From: Tissierellia bacterium
GTDB lineage: Bacteria > Bacillota_A > Clostridia > Tissierellales > Peptoniphilaceae
Length of the DNA stretch: 33,751 nt
Direction: 5' to 3'
Assembly: GCA_012728775.1 (NCBI GenBank)
Contig: JAAYEN010000126.1
Span: forward strand, 1 to 33,751
The notes under the pieces are model-generated. The model saw only the letters and a list, made by a program, of their open reading frames with translations. It ran no database searches and was not told the DNA's origin. The translations under genes and the position numbers were made by a program. Below are positions 17,193-24,354 of the stretch, one piece after another. Every line of letters begins with the position of its first letter. The stretch's first letter is position 1.

Positions 17193-17221
17193 TATATATC
17201 ATAGCAAAAATATAATGTCAA
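17193..17221 (-). promoter_or_regulatory. Sigma-A-type promoter of the glycyl radical operon
   Basis: On the minus strand TTGACA (17216-17221), 17 bases and TATATA (17193-17198). This gives a leader of roughly 180 bases before the AGCS start, long enough to hold operator or RNA-level control. Confidence 0.65.
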
Positions 17222-17361
17222 CACTTTTTATTTTGCTAAAATGCTGATTTACATAGATTTATTATTTGTTTATTTATTATTTGAGTACATTTTTTTGATA
17301 ATAATAAGACAACTACTTGCGTACGCTAAAACGCACAACTTTTGTGTAATTTTCTTTAAAA
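17222..17361. other. Rest of the regulator-symporter intergenic region, nothing recognised
   Basis: AT-rich stretch between the operon promoter and the regulator terminator. It contains a GC-richer patch around 17319-17335 with repeated ACGC/GCGT elements that I could not assign. Confidence 0.3.
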
Positions 17362-17393
17362 TAAAAAAATCTCCTAGAAATTTTCTAGAAGAT
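17362..17393 (-). terminator. Terminator of the XRE-cupin regulator gene
   Basis: A 9-base stem (17369-17377 with 17385-17393, one G-U), continuing into A/T pairs, is followed on the minus strand by seven T residues. It insulates the regulator from the symporter operon. Confidence 0.8.
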
Positions 17394-17409
17394 ATTTATA
17401 ATTTATTAT

Positions 17410-17955
17410 TTAATATTTTACAATATTTTGGAATATTGCTAATTCATCATAAGGATTTGCATAAGTGTGTTTTTGTTTAGGTTGAAACTGAAATGACGCT
17501 GGTGCTTCCAAAGTATAAACCACATCATCTAAGATAATATCCATTTTCCCCTGGGTTACTACCACATACTCTGAAACTACATTCACATGTGAATCCGACT
17601 CACTTCTAGCACCAGGATGCATTTTTATATAAAAATACTCAAAACCACTTGAAGGGCTAAAAGGAAACACGTCATAGAGTTCCATTCGATTTTCTGATTC
17701 AAAAACTGGTTCTAAATCTTTTTCTATGTTAACAGGGCTAAGATCCTCAGGGTCATTTTTCAATAAATCAGACATTGATATTCTAAGACCTCCTGCTACC
17801 TTCCAAAGTACAGATATTGTAGGTATTGATTCATTTCTTTCAATTTGTCCTAACATTGCTTTGGATACCGAGGTAAGTTTTGACGCCTCTTCCAAGGTTA
17901 TACCTCTATTTTGTCTAATTTCTCGTATTTTACTTCCTATATCAGGAAGATCCAT
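17410..17955 (-). CDS. XRE-family regulator with C-terminal cupin domain
   Basis: A cytosolic regulator of about 181 residues: an N-terminal helix-turn-helix (about residues 5-63, including SKAMLGQIERNESIPT) joined to a cupin-2 domain (about 105-178, HVNVVSEYVVVTQGKMDI then the KHTYAN segment). Proteins of this form usually sense a small metabolite in the cupin and repress neighbouring transport and catabolic genes (PuuR-like). The start is ambiguous: ATG at 17955 sits 11 bases after GGAG, while an in-frame TTG at 17964 would add three residues. It lies just upstream of the glycyl radical operon on the same strand but has its own terminator. It is the obvious candidate regulator of that operon. 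Confidence 0.88.
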   Translation of the reverse strand: MDLPDIGSKIREIRQNRGITLEEASKLTSVSKAMLGQIERNESIPTISVLWKVAGGLRISMSDLLKNDPEDLSPVNIEKDLEPVFESENRMELYDVFPFSPSSGFEYFYIKMHPGARSESDSHVNVVSEYVVVTQGKMDIILDDVVYTLEAPASFQFQPKQKHTYANPYDELAIFQNIVKY

Positions 17956-17997
17956 ATAATTCAACTCTCCACCCCTTCAGATAAAAATACATAAGCA

Positions 17998-18023
17998 ATT
18001 TAGTGATTTAAATACTACTAAAT
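17998..18023. repeat. Inverted repeat upstream of the XRE-cupin gene
   Basis: Seven-base arms ATTTAGT (17998-18004) and ACTAAAT (18017-18023) with a 12-base spacer lie 43 bases before the regulator start. This could be an autoregulatory site. The sequence is AT-rich, so chance occurrence is possible. Confidence 0.3.
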
Positions 18024-18100
18024 AATATACTATCAATTTTTATCTTTTGCAATATCCAATATTTGAATGTTAAGCAAATTATTTTAAATATTTACCAAGG

Positions 18101-19747
18101 CTAATCAATAAATTCTATAACATTATTAATGCTTTGTCCTGCTGCCACCATTGGGAATGCTCCCATGTCGTGGTCTAGATTAAAAACTAATAGATTTATT
18201 TTATTTTTGTAATCCAAGGTCTTTAGTATCTCCATCAATTCTCTACGACTGGAAAATTCTCCTGCGTAATTTATTCCATAAGCCATAGCCAAATATTCGT
18301 AGTTTAGATTCGGTGCTATATCTGTATCTGAGTATCGTTTTTCGTTAAATAGCGCTTGCCATTGGCGTACCATTCCCAAGGTGCTATTATTATAAACTAC
18401 TACAGTTATTGGAACGTTGTGATCCTTAGCCATTATAAGTTCATGGTGATTCATTCTAAAGGATCCATCTCCCGTTATTAATATTACTGGAGATTCAGGT
18501 TTGCCAATTTTCGCTCCAATAGCTGCTCCCATTCCGAAGCCCATGGCACCTAGTCCTCCTGATGTTATTAAAGTTCTAGGTTTTGTAAACTGCCATTTTC
18601 TTACAGTCCACATCTGATGTTGTCCTACATCTGTTGCAATTATGGTATCGTCTGGGAAATGATTTTGTAATAATTCCAGGGTAACCAAAGGTATGAAGTC
18701 CTTGTCAATTTCATCTCTTTCATTCATATAATATCTAGGTTTGTATTTTGTATCTTTAAGGGCTTTTATTAATTCTTTGAGTATTTCTTGCATACTACCT
18801 GCTATTGCCACATCTGTATCTATATTTTTATTAAATTCTGTAGGATCTGTATCTATATGAATCACTTTTGCTGATTCGCTAAATCCTTCCCTATGCCCTA
18901 TTGCTCTATCGGAAAATCTTACGCCTAATCCCACTATTACATCGGATTCATAGACCATTAAATTCGTCTCTTTGTCTCCGTGCATTCCCACAATACCAAA
19001 AGACAACGAAGATTTTCTATCAAAACTGCCTAAACCCATTATAGAATTTGCCACTGGTATATTGCACATATTTGCAAGCTCTGTTAGCAATTCAGAGGAG
19101 TTCGATTTTAATACTCCCCCTCCAGCATAAATTACAGGTTTTTTCGCATTTTTCAAAAGCTCAATTGCCTCTTTTAATTCGTCTATATATTTTTCTTTTA
19201 ATCTATTATCAATCGGTTTTTCCTTTGCTTTGTAAGTCGCATCAGAAACTTCATCCATTAATGCATTTTTTGTAATATCAACTACTACAGGTCCTGGTCT
19301 TCCAGATGTGGCAATTAAAAACGCCTCTGAAATTGCTTCTCCTATTTCGTCTGATTCAGTCACTAGATAATTGTGTTTACATATGGGCATTGTAATTCCT
19401 ACTGTATCCACTTCTTGGAAGGAAGATTTTCCCAAAAGACCCTTACCTACTTGACCTGAAATTACTACCATGGGAATACTATCTAAATAAGCATTAGCTA
19501 GTCCTGTAATAGCGTTTGTAAGTCCTGGTCCGCTAGTTACAATCATAACTCCAGGTTTACCTGTAACTCTAGCATAACCATCTGCTGCATGGATGCCCCC
19601 TTGTTCATGGGCAGGTCTAAAGTGATTTATATTTTTATTATCAAAAATTGCATCAAAGAGTGGAATGACAGCCCCGCCAGGATATCCAAATACGATATCC
19701 ACACCTTCTGCTTCTAGGCATTTTAATAAAAATTCCGCTCCGTTCAT
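18101..19747 (-). CDS. ilvB: Acetolactate synthase, large (catalytic) subunit
   Basis: A 548-residue ThDP-dependent enzyme that condenses two pyruvates (or pyruvate and 2-oxobutyrate) in branched-chain amino acid synthesis. Catalytic Glu48 lies in HEQGGIHAADGYAR. The middle FAD/POX-type domain is present, and the ThDP motif begins GDGSFRMN and ends VVYNN. Length is typical of biosynthetic large subunits and the protein is complete. The ATG is preceded by AGGGGG. It follows the regulatory subunit gene by 24 bases, and the pair lies under T-box control. No ilvC, ilvD or leu genes are in the window. Confidence 0.94.
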   Translation of the reverse strand: MNGAEFLLKCLEAEGVDIVFGYPGGAVIPLFDAIFDNKNINHFRPAHEQGGIHAADGYARVTGKPGVMIVTSGPGLTNAITGLANAYLDSIPMVVISGQVGKGLLGKSSFQEVDTVGITMPICKHNYLVTESDEIGEAISEAFLIATSGRPGPVVVDITKNALMDEVSDATYKAKEKPIDNRLKEKYIDELKEAIELLKNAKKPVIYAGGGVLKSNSSELLTELANMCNIPVANSIMGLGSFDRKSSLSFGIVGMHGDKETNLMVYESDVIVGLGVRFSDRAIGHREGFSESAKVIHIDTDPTEFNKNIDTDVAIAGSMQEILKELIKALKDTKYKPRYYMNERDEIDKDFIPLVTLELLQNHFPDDTIIATDVGQHQMWTVRKWQFTKPRTLITSGGLGAMGFGMGAAIGAKIGKPESPVILITGDGSFRMNHHELIMAKDHNVPITVVVYNNSTLGMVRQWQALFNEKRYSDTDIAPNLNYEYLAMAYGINYAGEFSSRRELMEILKTLDYKNKINLLVFNLDHDMGAFPMVAAGQSINNVIEFID

Positions 19748-19771
19748 TTATTTCCCCCTAAATCAAATTCA

Positions 19772-19972
19772 TCAAGATATTAGTGATACATCACTTAATG
19801 TTTGAAGATTTAATTGGACGGTTTCAAAAACTTTAGGATCTACATCTAAATATAGCATTTCTTCGTCCATAGAAAACTTATTGATGATTATTCCTTTTCT
19901 TCTCATCAAATTTAAAACTCTTACGCATGAATCCATTCCCGAATTTAATCTAGCTGTAACCATTCTATCCAT
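19772..19972 (-). CDS. ilvN: Acetolactate synthase small subunit, minimal ACT-domain form
   Basis: A 66-residue protein made of a single ACT domain (GMDSCVRVLNLMRRKG at 12-27 is the ligand-binding turn and helix). It would bind an amino acid and control, or simply stabilise, the large subunit encoded next. It is far shorter than typical IlvN/IlvH (about 160) and nearer IlvM, lacking the C-terminal domain entirely. GGAGG precedes the ATG. The gene order, small before large subunit, is unusual compared with many bacteria. It is the first gene after the T-box leader. Confidence 0.8.
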   Translation of the reverse strand: MDRMVTARLNSGMDSCVRVLNLMRRKGIIINKFSMDEEMLYLDVDPKVFETVQLNLQTLSDVSLIS

Positions 19973-19993
19973 TTCATCCTCCCATTAATATAT

Positions 19994-20041
19994 AAAAAAA
20001 ACTTCCGTCAATCCAAATCTACTGTTGATTTGGGACGAAAG
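19994..20041 (-). terminator. T-box terminator hairpin
   Basis: A 15-base interrupted stem: CTTTCGTC with GACGGAAG (one G-U), and a perfect CCAAATC/GATTTGG inner stem with a 7-base loop. A run of eight T residues follows. It is the alternative to the T-box antiterminator. Confidence 0.88.
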
Positions 20042-20250
20042 ATAAAGTTCCGCGGTACCACCCATATTATGACAAAGTCATCACTTCAGGTCAAACAACC
20101 CTAATCTCTATAACGTGAGCGCCCGGCTTTTCCTACTTCTTTCAAAAAAGCTGCCATGGAGTGATATTAGTTTTAATAGTCTTACTTGCTCTCACCAACC
20201 GCAAGTTCTCTGAAATCCTTTAGAAAAACTACTGTCTCCAGTTGCATTAC
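19994..20250 (-). ncRNA. T-box leader (tRNA-sensing riboswitch) of ilvNB, probable Ile
   Basis: Read on the minus strand, the leader has an AGTA element, a GAGAAC...GGTTGGTGAGAG...GCAAG Stem I distal part, the conserved T-box GGGTGGTACCGCG (20063-20051) and then an intrinsic terminator. The T-box sequence would pair with the NCCA end of uncharged tRNA and form the antiterminator. In the specifier region (AATATCAC, 20168-20161) the best candidate codon is ATC (20165-20163), isoleucine, fitting an ilv operon. The specifier is inferred by eye, not folded. Confidence 0.9.
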
Positions 20251-20254
20251 AAGT

Positions 20255-20283
20255 ATTCTATAATAATTAAACTCAAATGTCAA
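20255..20283 (-). promoter_or_regulatory. Sigma-A-type promoter of the ilvNB T-box operon
   Basis: TTGACA (20283-20278), a 17-base spacer and TAGAAT (20260-20255) on the minus strand, placed just before the T-box leader. Confidence 0.8.
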
Positions 20284-20463
20284 CACTTTTTTAGGAATTC
20301 TTTTTAAATGTTTAGAAGTTTAATATTAATCTCTTTTATTTAAATTCCCTAATTTGTTCTTAATTATAGTATAATTTATATGTAAAGATTTATAAAAATA
20401 AAATAAATATTTTTTTATGCAATATTTAGCTTCACTAAAACGTTATATAATTGGAGGGAAGAA
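20284..20463. other. Divergent intergenic region upstream of the ECF sigma gene
   Basis: This stretch must hold the sigma-factor promoter. An isolated TATAAT lies at 20370-20375 without a good -35, and an AACGTTATATAATTGG stretch lies just before the ribosome site. I could not identify a convincing ECF-type autoregulated promoter. Confidence 0.35.
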
Positions 20464-21051
20464 ATGTCGTTATTACCGTTTATTTTAGGGCTTACTACTG
20501 AACTTAATGTCCCTAAACCAGAAAAAATAGATGACGATTTAATAATGAAAATTGGTCAAGATGATATGTATGCTTTTGAAGAGTTATACATAAAAACTGA
20601 ACGCCAATTATATTCTTTTGTGTTGTCACTTTGTAAAAATCACGACGATGCATTGGATATTATGCAAGACACTTACATGAAAATTAGAGCTTCAGCTCAT
20701 TTATATAAGCCCATGGGAAAACCCATGGCATGGATTTTTACTATAGCAAGAAATTTGACTATGACTAATTTTAAGAAGAAAAGTAGGACTGCTGATTTGG
20801 AAGAATACGATATCGAAGATACATTAGATCTTTCATATGTAACAGACCCTACTGATAAAATCGTTTTGGAAAGCGCATTGAAAATACTAAGTGAAGAAGA
20901 AGTTCAAATTATTCTTCTCTTTGTAGTAAATGGAATGAAACACAAAGAAATCGCAGAAAGTATGGATTTAAAAATGAACACTGTAATCTCTAAATACAAC
21001 AGAGGTTTAAAAAAACTTCGAGAATATCTGATAAAGGAGGGGATACAATGA
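20464..21051 (+). CDS. ECF-type RNA polymerase sigma factor
   Basis: A 195-residue group IV sigma factor. Region 2 spans about residues 38-105, including DDALDIMQDTYMKI (61-74) and the region 2.3/2.4-like KPMAWIFTIARNLTMTNFKKK. Region 4 spans about 137-190, with the helix-turn-helix KHKEIAESMDLKMNTVISKYNRGLKKLREY. A linker rich in acidic residues lies between. The start has GGAGGG nine bases upstream. The stop overlaps the start of the next gene, a membrane protein with RsgI-like features, which is its likely anti-sigma factor. The stimulus and regulon are unknown. Confidence 0.92.
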   Translation: MSLLPFILGLTTELNVPKPEKIDDDLIMKIGQDDMYAFEELYIKTERQLYSFVLSLCKNHDDALDIMQDTYMKIRASAHLYKPMGKPMAWIFTIARNLTMTNFKKKSRTADLEEYDIEDTLDLSYVTDPTDKIVLESALKILSEEEVQIILLFVVNGMKHKEIAESMDLKMNTVISKYNRGLKKLREYLIKEGIQ

Positions 21052-22055
21052 AAGAACGCGACATTAAAAATAGACTTAAACGAGCAATGGATGAAGCTCC
21101 TATTAATTTATTAGAAGATCTTATGTCAGCGGAAGTAATAAAAGAAACTATTCCCGATGAATTCTCTGGAAGACGTACATTTATTACCGAGACTTCATCT
21201 AGTACAAATGGAAAAGTATTAAACTTTCCTAAACTATATAAAACTATAGCTCTAGCTGCATCTCTTGTATTCGCTCTACTAGGAGGAAATTACTTCTACC
21301 AAAATATGACAATAGGTGAATTGTACCTAGATATTAATCCAAGTTTCTTAATAGAAGTAAAAAGAAATGACAAAGTCAAAGAAATAAAACCTCTAAACTA
21401 CGAAGCCTATGATGTCCTAGATGGTGAATACTATAAAAATGCAAACTATGAAGATGCATTACGTGAAATACTTTTTAAAGTAGAACATAAAGGATATCTT
21501 TTAGAAGATGTGAACGTATTGCTTGTTTCTTCAAAAGAAAAGAGCAATAAAGATGAGTTATCTTCAATCGCCTCCCAAGATATAATAACTCATTTCGAAG
21601 GAAGACGAGAAGATGTTATAGTGTTAAAACAAAGCATAGACGATAAAGAAGATGCAGCATCAGGAATTGAAAAATTATTAAAAAATATTGCTCAAAAAGA
21701 AAATATAGAAGATATAAGTCTTCTTTATGATATGACTTTAAGAGAATTGATAATATATTTACGACTTCATAATATTGAACTAGAGGATTATGTAGAAGTA
21801 TATGGGAATACCAATACATTAACAGAACCAAAAGTTATAGAAACTCCTGTTGCAGAACCAGTAGCTCCACCTGTTCAGCCACCACCAGCACCAGAGCCAA
21901 CTCCTCCTACTCCGATATACCGAGATGATGACGATGACGATTGGGACGACGACGATGACTGGAACGATGACTGGGATGACAATGATGACGATGACTGGGA
22001 CGATGACTGGGATGACGATAATGACGACGATTGGGATGATGACGATGATGATTAA
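21048..22055 (+). CDS. RsgI-like membrane anti-sigma factor with Asp/Trp-rich tail
   Basis: A 335-residue single-pass membrane protein. Residues 1-65 form a cytosolic segment that should bind the sigma factor, and about 66-84 are the membrane helix. The extracellular part starts with YLDINPSFLIEVKR (93-106), the DINPS signature of RsgI-type proteins. In characterised RsgI proteins the Asn-Pro bond (here N97-P98) undergoes autoproteolysis. A mixed domain continues to about 258. A Pro-rich linker (about 265-290) then leads to a 44-residue tail (292-335) made of 34 Asp, 6 Trp, 3 Asn and 1 Arg. The start overlaps the sigma gene by four bases. The acidic tail takes the place of the carbohydrate-binding or other sensor domains of known RsgI proteins; its ligand is unknown. 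Confidence 0.8.
   Translation: MKERDIKNRLKRAMDEAPINLLEDLMSAEVIKETIPDEFSGRRTFITETSSSTNGKVLNFPKLYKTIALAASLVFALLGGNYFYQNMTIGELYLDINPSFLIEVKRNDKVKEIKPLNYEAYDVLDGEYYKNANYEDALREILFKVEHKGYLLEDVNVLLVSSKEKSNKDELSSIASQDIITHFEGRREDVIVLKQSIDDKEDAASGIEKLLKNIAQKENIEDISLLYDMTLRELIIYLRLHNIELEDYVEVYGNTNTLTEPKVIETPVAEPVAPPVQPPPAPEPTPPTPIYRDDDDDDWDDDDDWNDDWDDNDDDDWDDDWDDDNDDDWDDDDDD
21921..22052 (+). repeat. GAT/GAC/TGG low-complexity codon repeat encoding the acidic tail
   Basis: Forty-four consecutive codons are almost all GAT or GAC, with TGG at protein positions 299, 305, 309, 317, 321 and 329. The local base composition is far richer in G and C than the surroundings. Such tracts can change length by slippage or recombination. 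Confidence 0.85.
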
Positions 22056-22064
22056 ATCTTGATA

Positions 22065-22101
22065 AAAATAGCCTTAGGATTTTAATTCCTAAGGCTATTT
22101 T
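22065..22101. terminator. Bidirectional terminator between sigma/anti-sigma and zinc-ribbon genes
   Basis: Perfect 15-base arms (22065-22079 and 22087-22101) with a 7-base loop, A-rich on one flank and T-rich on the other, so it can serve both converging transcripts. Confidence 0.92.
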
Positions 22102-22106
22102 GGTAT

Positions 22107-22550
22107 TTACAGTTCTTTTCCGCAATTTTTGCAATATGCAACGAATTTAGTGTTTTTTGTGCCACAATTTGGGCAAATTACTTCTTCTTTATCTGAAACT
22201 TCTTCATCTTCTACTTCATCTTCTTGGAAGATATCTTCTTTTTCTGTAAAGTCCGAATCTTTTTTAGCCTCATTATCTAAATTTGCAAGTAACTGTTTCT
22301 TTTCATCTATACTTTTAAATTTTTCTTCAAAATCTGAAAAATCAAAAGTTTTACCCATTTTGTGAAGCTCATACACTAATAATCCGATGTTAACATAGTC
22401 ATCTCTAATTAAACTTTCAAGTTTGTTAATATCTCGTCTAGATCTAAAATTTTGGCCGAAGTCTTCAGCTTCTGCTTTTAATCTGCTTCCACCTTCTTCA
22501 ATCATTTCTACAAATTGATTCATAAATTCATTAAATTCAAATTTATTCAT
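22107..22550 (-). CDS. Zinc-ribbon protein with acidic linker, function unknown
   Basis: A 147-residue protein with a helical N-terminal half (residues 1-90), an acidic linker (about 95-122) and a C-terminal zinc ribbon with Cys126, Cys129, Cys140 and Cys143 (CPNC...CKNC). The ATG at 22550 is chosen because AGGTGAT sits directly upstream; an ATG five codons earlier has no ribosome site. No membrane segment is seen. Proteins of this shape are widespread in Bacillota without a defined role. It is a single gene that shares its terminator with the anti-sigma gene opposite. Confidence 0.8.
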   Translation of the reverse strand: MNKFEFNEFMNQFVEMIEEGGSRLKAEAEDFGQNFRSRRDINKLESLIRDDYVNIGLLVYELHKMGKTFDFSDFEEKFKSIDEKKQLLANLDNEAKKDSDFTEKEDIFQEDEVEDEEVSDKEEVICPNCGTKNTKFVAYCKNCGKEL

Positions 22551-22641
22551 TTTATCACCTCGCATATTTTATACCCAAGAAGGAGGGTTTTACTTTTACT
22601 TACAAGGGTATAATTTTATTATTAAAGGGAGGTAGATTTAT

Positions 22642-22872
22642 ATGAAAGAATTGAAATTATATGTATTACAACGATGTCCATTTTGTATCAAAGTGGTAAA
22701 TCTTATAAAAGAAAAAGGACTAGATGTAGAAATTTTAGATGTAAATATTCCAGAAAATCAAGATGCATTGATGAGAATTGGAGGAAAAGATATGGTTCCA
22801 ATGCTAACTGTTGACGGTGAACCAATGTATGAATCTTCTGATATAATAAAGTGGCTAAAAGAGAATTATTAA
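22642..22872 (+). CDS. Glutaredoxin-like protein
   Basis: A 76-residue thioredoxin-fold protein with the dithiol motif Cys12-Pro-Phe-Cys15, a cis-Pro loop (DMVPML) and an SSDIIKWL C-terminal helix, which is the glutaredoxin/GST N-terminal layout. It probably reduces protein disulfides or carries out thiol exchange in the cytosol. GGGAGGT precedes the ATG. It is followed one base later by the phosphoesterase gene, so the two are co-transcribed. Whether it uses glutathione or another thiol is not shown. Confidence 0.88.
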   Translation: MKELKLYVLQRCPFCIKVVNLIKEKGLDVEILDVNIPENQDALMRIGGKDMVPMLTVDGEPMYESSDIIKWLKENY

Positions 22873-22873
22873 A

Positions 22874-23416
22874 ATGAAAATTGGATTTATTTCAGATACT
22901 CACGGAAATCTTCCCTGGACTGAAAAGGGACTAAAGTTTTTAGAAAACTGTGACGAAATTCTCCACTTAGGAGATGTATTAGCACATGGTCCTAGAAATG
23001 CAATTACTGAAGGATATAATCCTAAAGCATTAGCAGAGTTATTGGAATTTAAAGATAATATTCACTACATCAGAGGGAATTGCGATGCCGATGTGGATGA
23101 AATGGTTTTAGACAAAGATTTATCCAATTACGAAAATCTTTTTGAATGGGATGATTTAATAATATATGCTATTCACGGCTATAAGGAAAATGAACTCTCG
23201 AGATTGTACAAAGCTGAAGAACTAGGTGCAAATGTTTTGGTTACAGGGCATAGCCATATAAAAAATTTGGATAAAATCGATAATTTAGTGGTTCTAAACC
23301 CTGGTAGCACCACACTTCCAAAAGATGGTATTAGAAGCGTTGCCATATATGAGGATAGAATTTTCAAACTTATTAATATTGAAAATGGTGAAGTTATCAA
23401 AGAATTAAAATTATGA
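22874..23416 (+). CDS. YfcE/MJ0936-type metallophosphoesterase
   Basis: A 180-residue calcineurin-like phosphoesterase. All metal-binding motifs are present: D8-T-H10 (DTHG), GD at 33-34, GNCD at 68-71, the IHGY histidine, and GHSH near the C-terminal third. E. coli YfcE and MJ0936 hydrolyse phosphodiesters such as bis-pNPP with Mn2+; the natural substrate is unknown. It begins one base after the glutaredoxin stop with no separate ribosome site, so translation is likely coupled. Confidence 0.9.
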   Translation: MKIGFISDTHGNLPWTEKGLKFLENCDEILHLGDVLAHGPRNAITEGYNPKALAELLEFKDNIHYIRGNCDADVDEMVLDKDLSNYENLFEWDDLIIYAIHGYKENELSRLYKAEELGANVLVTGHSHIKNLDKIDNLVVLNPGSTTLPKDGIRSVAIYEDRIFKLINIENGEVIKELKL

Positions 23417-23420
23417 ATAA

Positions 23421-23464
23421 AAGACCTCTTGCTTGCATACTTAATCTTTTGCTCAAGAGGTCTT
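23421..23464. terminator. Bidirectional terminator between phosphoesterase and marR
   Basis: Perfect 11-base arms (23421-23431 and 23454-23464) are followed by T-rich DNA on both strands. It ends the glutaredoxin-phosphoesterase transcript and also the whole fatty-acid operon arriving from the right. Confidence 0.85.
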
Positions 23465-23469
23465 ATATT

Positions 23470-23919
23470 TTATTTTTTCAAATATTCATTTGGACTAGGC
23501 ATATTTTCGTTTATCCTGCCCATCATTTTTGTGGTGGTTTCAATTTCTTCTGAAGTTAAATTTTCCATTATTTCGTCTAGTATAGTTACGACATTTTCAT
23601 TTTTTAGTTCTAAAAATCCGTAATACTTGTCAGTTACATTTAGATAAAAAATTCTTTTATCCTCTTGAGATTGGTTTTTTGTAATATAGCCTTTTTCCTC
23701 TAAATTGGAAATTTTGTAAGCCGCATTAGGTTGGGAAATTTTCATAAATGCTGCAACATCTCTAACTGTAGCTTGATCTAGTCCGTTAATTACTTCTAGG
23801 CAAAAAGACTCTGATACAGTCAGAGAATCTTCATCTTCTCCAAAATTTAAATTTCTATAAAAATCCAATCTAAATCTATTATAGATCTTCAAAAACTCAT
23901 TAATCATTTCTTCTTTCAA
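23470..23919 (-). CDS. MarR-family regulator, FabT-like position in the fab operon
   Basis: A 149-residue winged-helix repressor: helix-turn-helix TVRDVAAFMKISQPNAAYKISNLEEKG (about 51-77) and wing EDKRIFYLNVT (about 86-96), flanked by dimerisation helices. It uses a TTG start, preceded at good spacing by AAGGAGA. It begins 12 bases after fabZ with no terminator between and is thus the last gene of the acc-fab operon. FabT of streptococci and lactococci is a MarR protein that represses fab genes with acyl-ACP as corepressor. The location suggests the same role here, with operon autoregulation, but identity with FabT is inferred from context. Confidence 0.85.
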   Translation of the reverse strand: MKEEMINEFLKIYNRFRLDFYRNLNFGEDEDSLTVSESFCLEVINGLDQATVRDVAAFMKISQPNAAYKISNLEEKGYITKNQSQEDKRIFYLNVTDKYYGFLELKNENVVTILDEIMENLTSEEIETTTKMMGRINENMPSPNEYLKK

Positions 23920-23931
23920 AGTGTACTCTCC

Positions 23932-24354
23932 TTACTTTATTGCGAAAGTCAATTCTGCAGATGCAGCTACTTCGTCTTCAACATATGCTGTGGCTATTCC
24001 TACTCCAATGGGACCTTTAATTCTAGTGAGTTCACACTCTAATCTTAAAGTATCTCCTGGCACTACTTGTTTTCTAAATTTTGCATTTTTTATTCCAGCA
24101 AATAGAGCTATTTTTCCTTTAAATTTTTCTTCTGATAAAAGGGCTACTGCTCCTACTTGAGCTAGAGCTTCAATAATTAAAACTCCAGGCATCACGTGAT
24201 ATTCAGGAAAATGTCCTTGGAAAAATGGTTCATTTGCCGTTACTCCCTTTATACCCACTGCTTTTCTTCCTACTTCTAAATCTACTATTTTATCCACTAA
24301 TAACATGGGATATCTGTGGGGAATAATTTTTTGTATTTCGTTAGAGTTAAGCAT
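23932..24354 (-). CDS. fabZ: 3-hydroxyacyl-ACP dehydratase FabZ
   Basis: A 140-residue hot-dog-fold enzyme that dehydrates 3-hydroxyacyl-ACP in fatty acid elongation. The catalytic His48 ([12 protein letters not shown]) and Glu62 are visible; Glu rather than Asp marks FabZ rather than FabA. The ATG at 24354 is taken because GAGGTGG lies before it; longer upstream frames run inside fabF. The start overlaps the fabF stop by eight bases. Confidence 0.93.
   Translation of the reverse strand: MLNSNEIQKIIPHRYPMLLVDKIVDLEVGRKAVGIKGVTANEPFFQGHFPEYHVMPGVLIIEALAQVGAVALLSEEKFKGKIALFAGIKNAKFRKQVVPGDTLRLECELTRIKGPIGVGIATAYVEDEVAASAELTFAIK

Noticed and set aside
17241..17480. Plus-strand open frame overlapping the XRE-cupin terminator
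   Set aside because: It is AT-driven and hydrophobic by chance, has no ribosome site, and runs through the regulator's terminator and coding end.
21921..22052. Reading the Asp/Trp tract as a CRISPR or tandem-repeat locus
   Set aside because: It is in frame with the anti-sigma gene, ends at its stop codon, and has no regular repeat-spacer spacing.
21907..22134. Minus-strand His/Arg-rich reading frame opposite the acidic tail
   Set aside because: It is the antisense shadow of the GAT/GAC codon run, crosses the bidirectional terminator and has no ribosome site.
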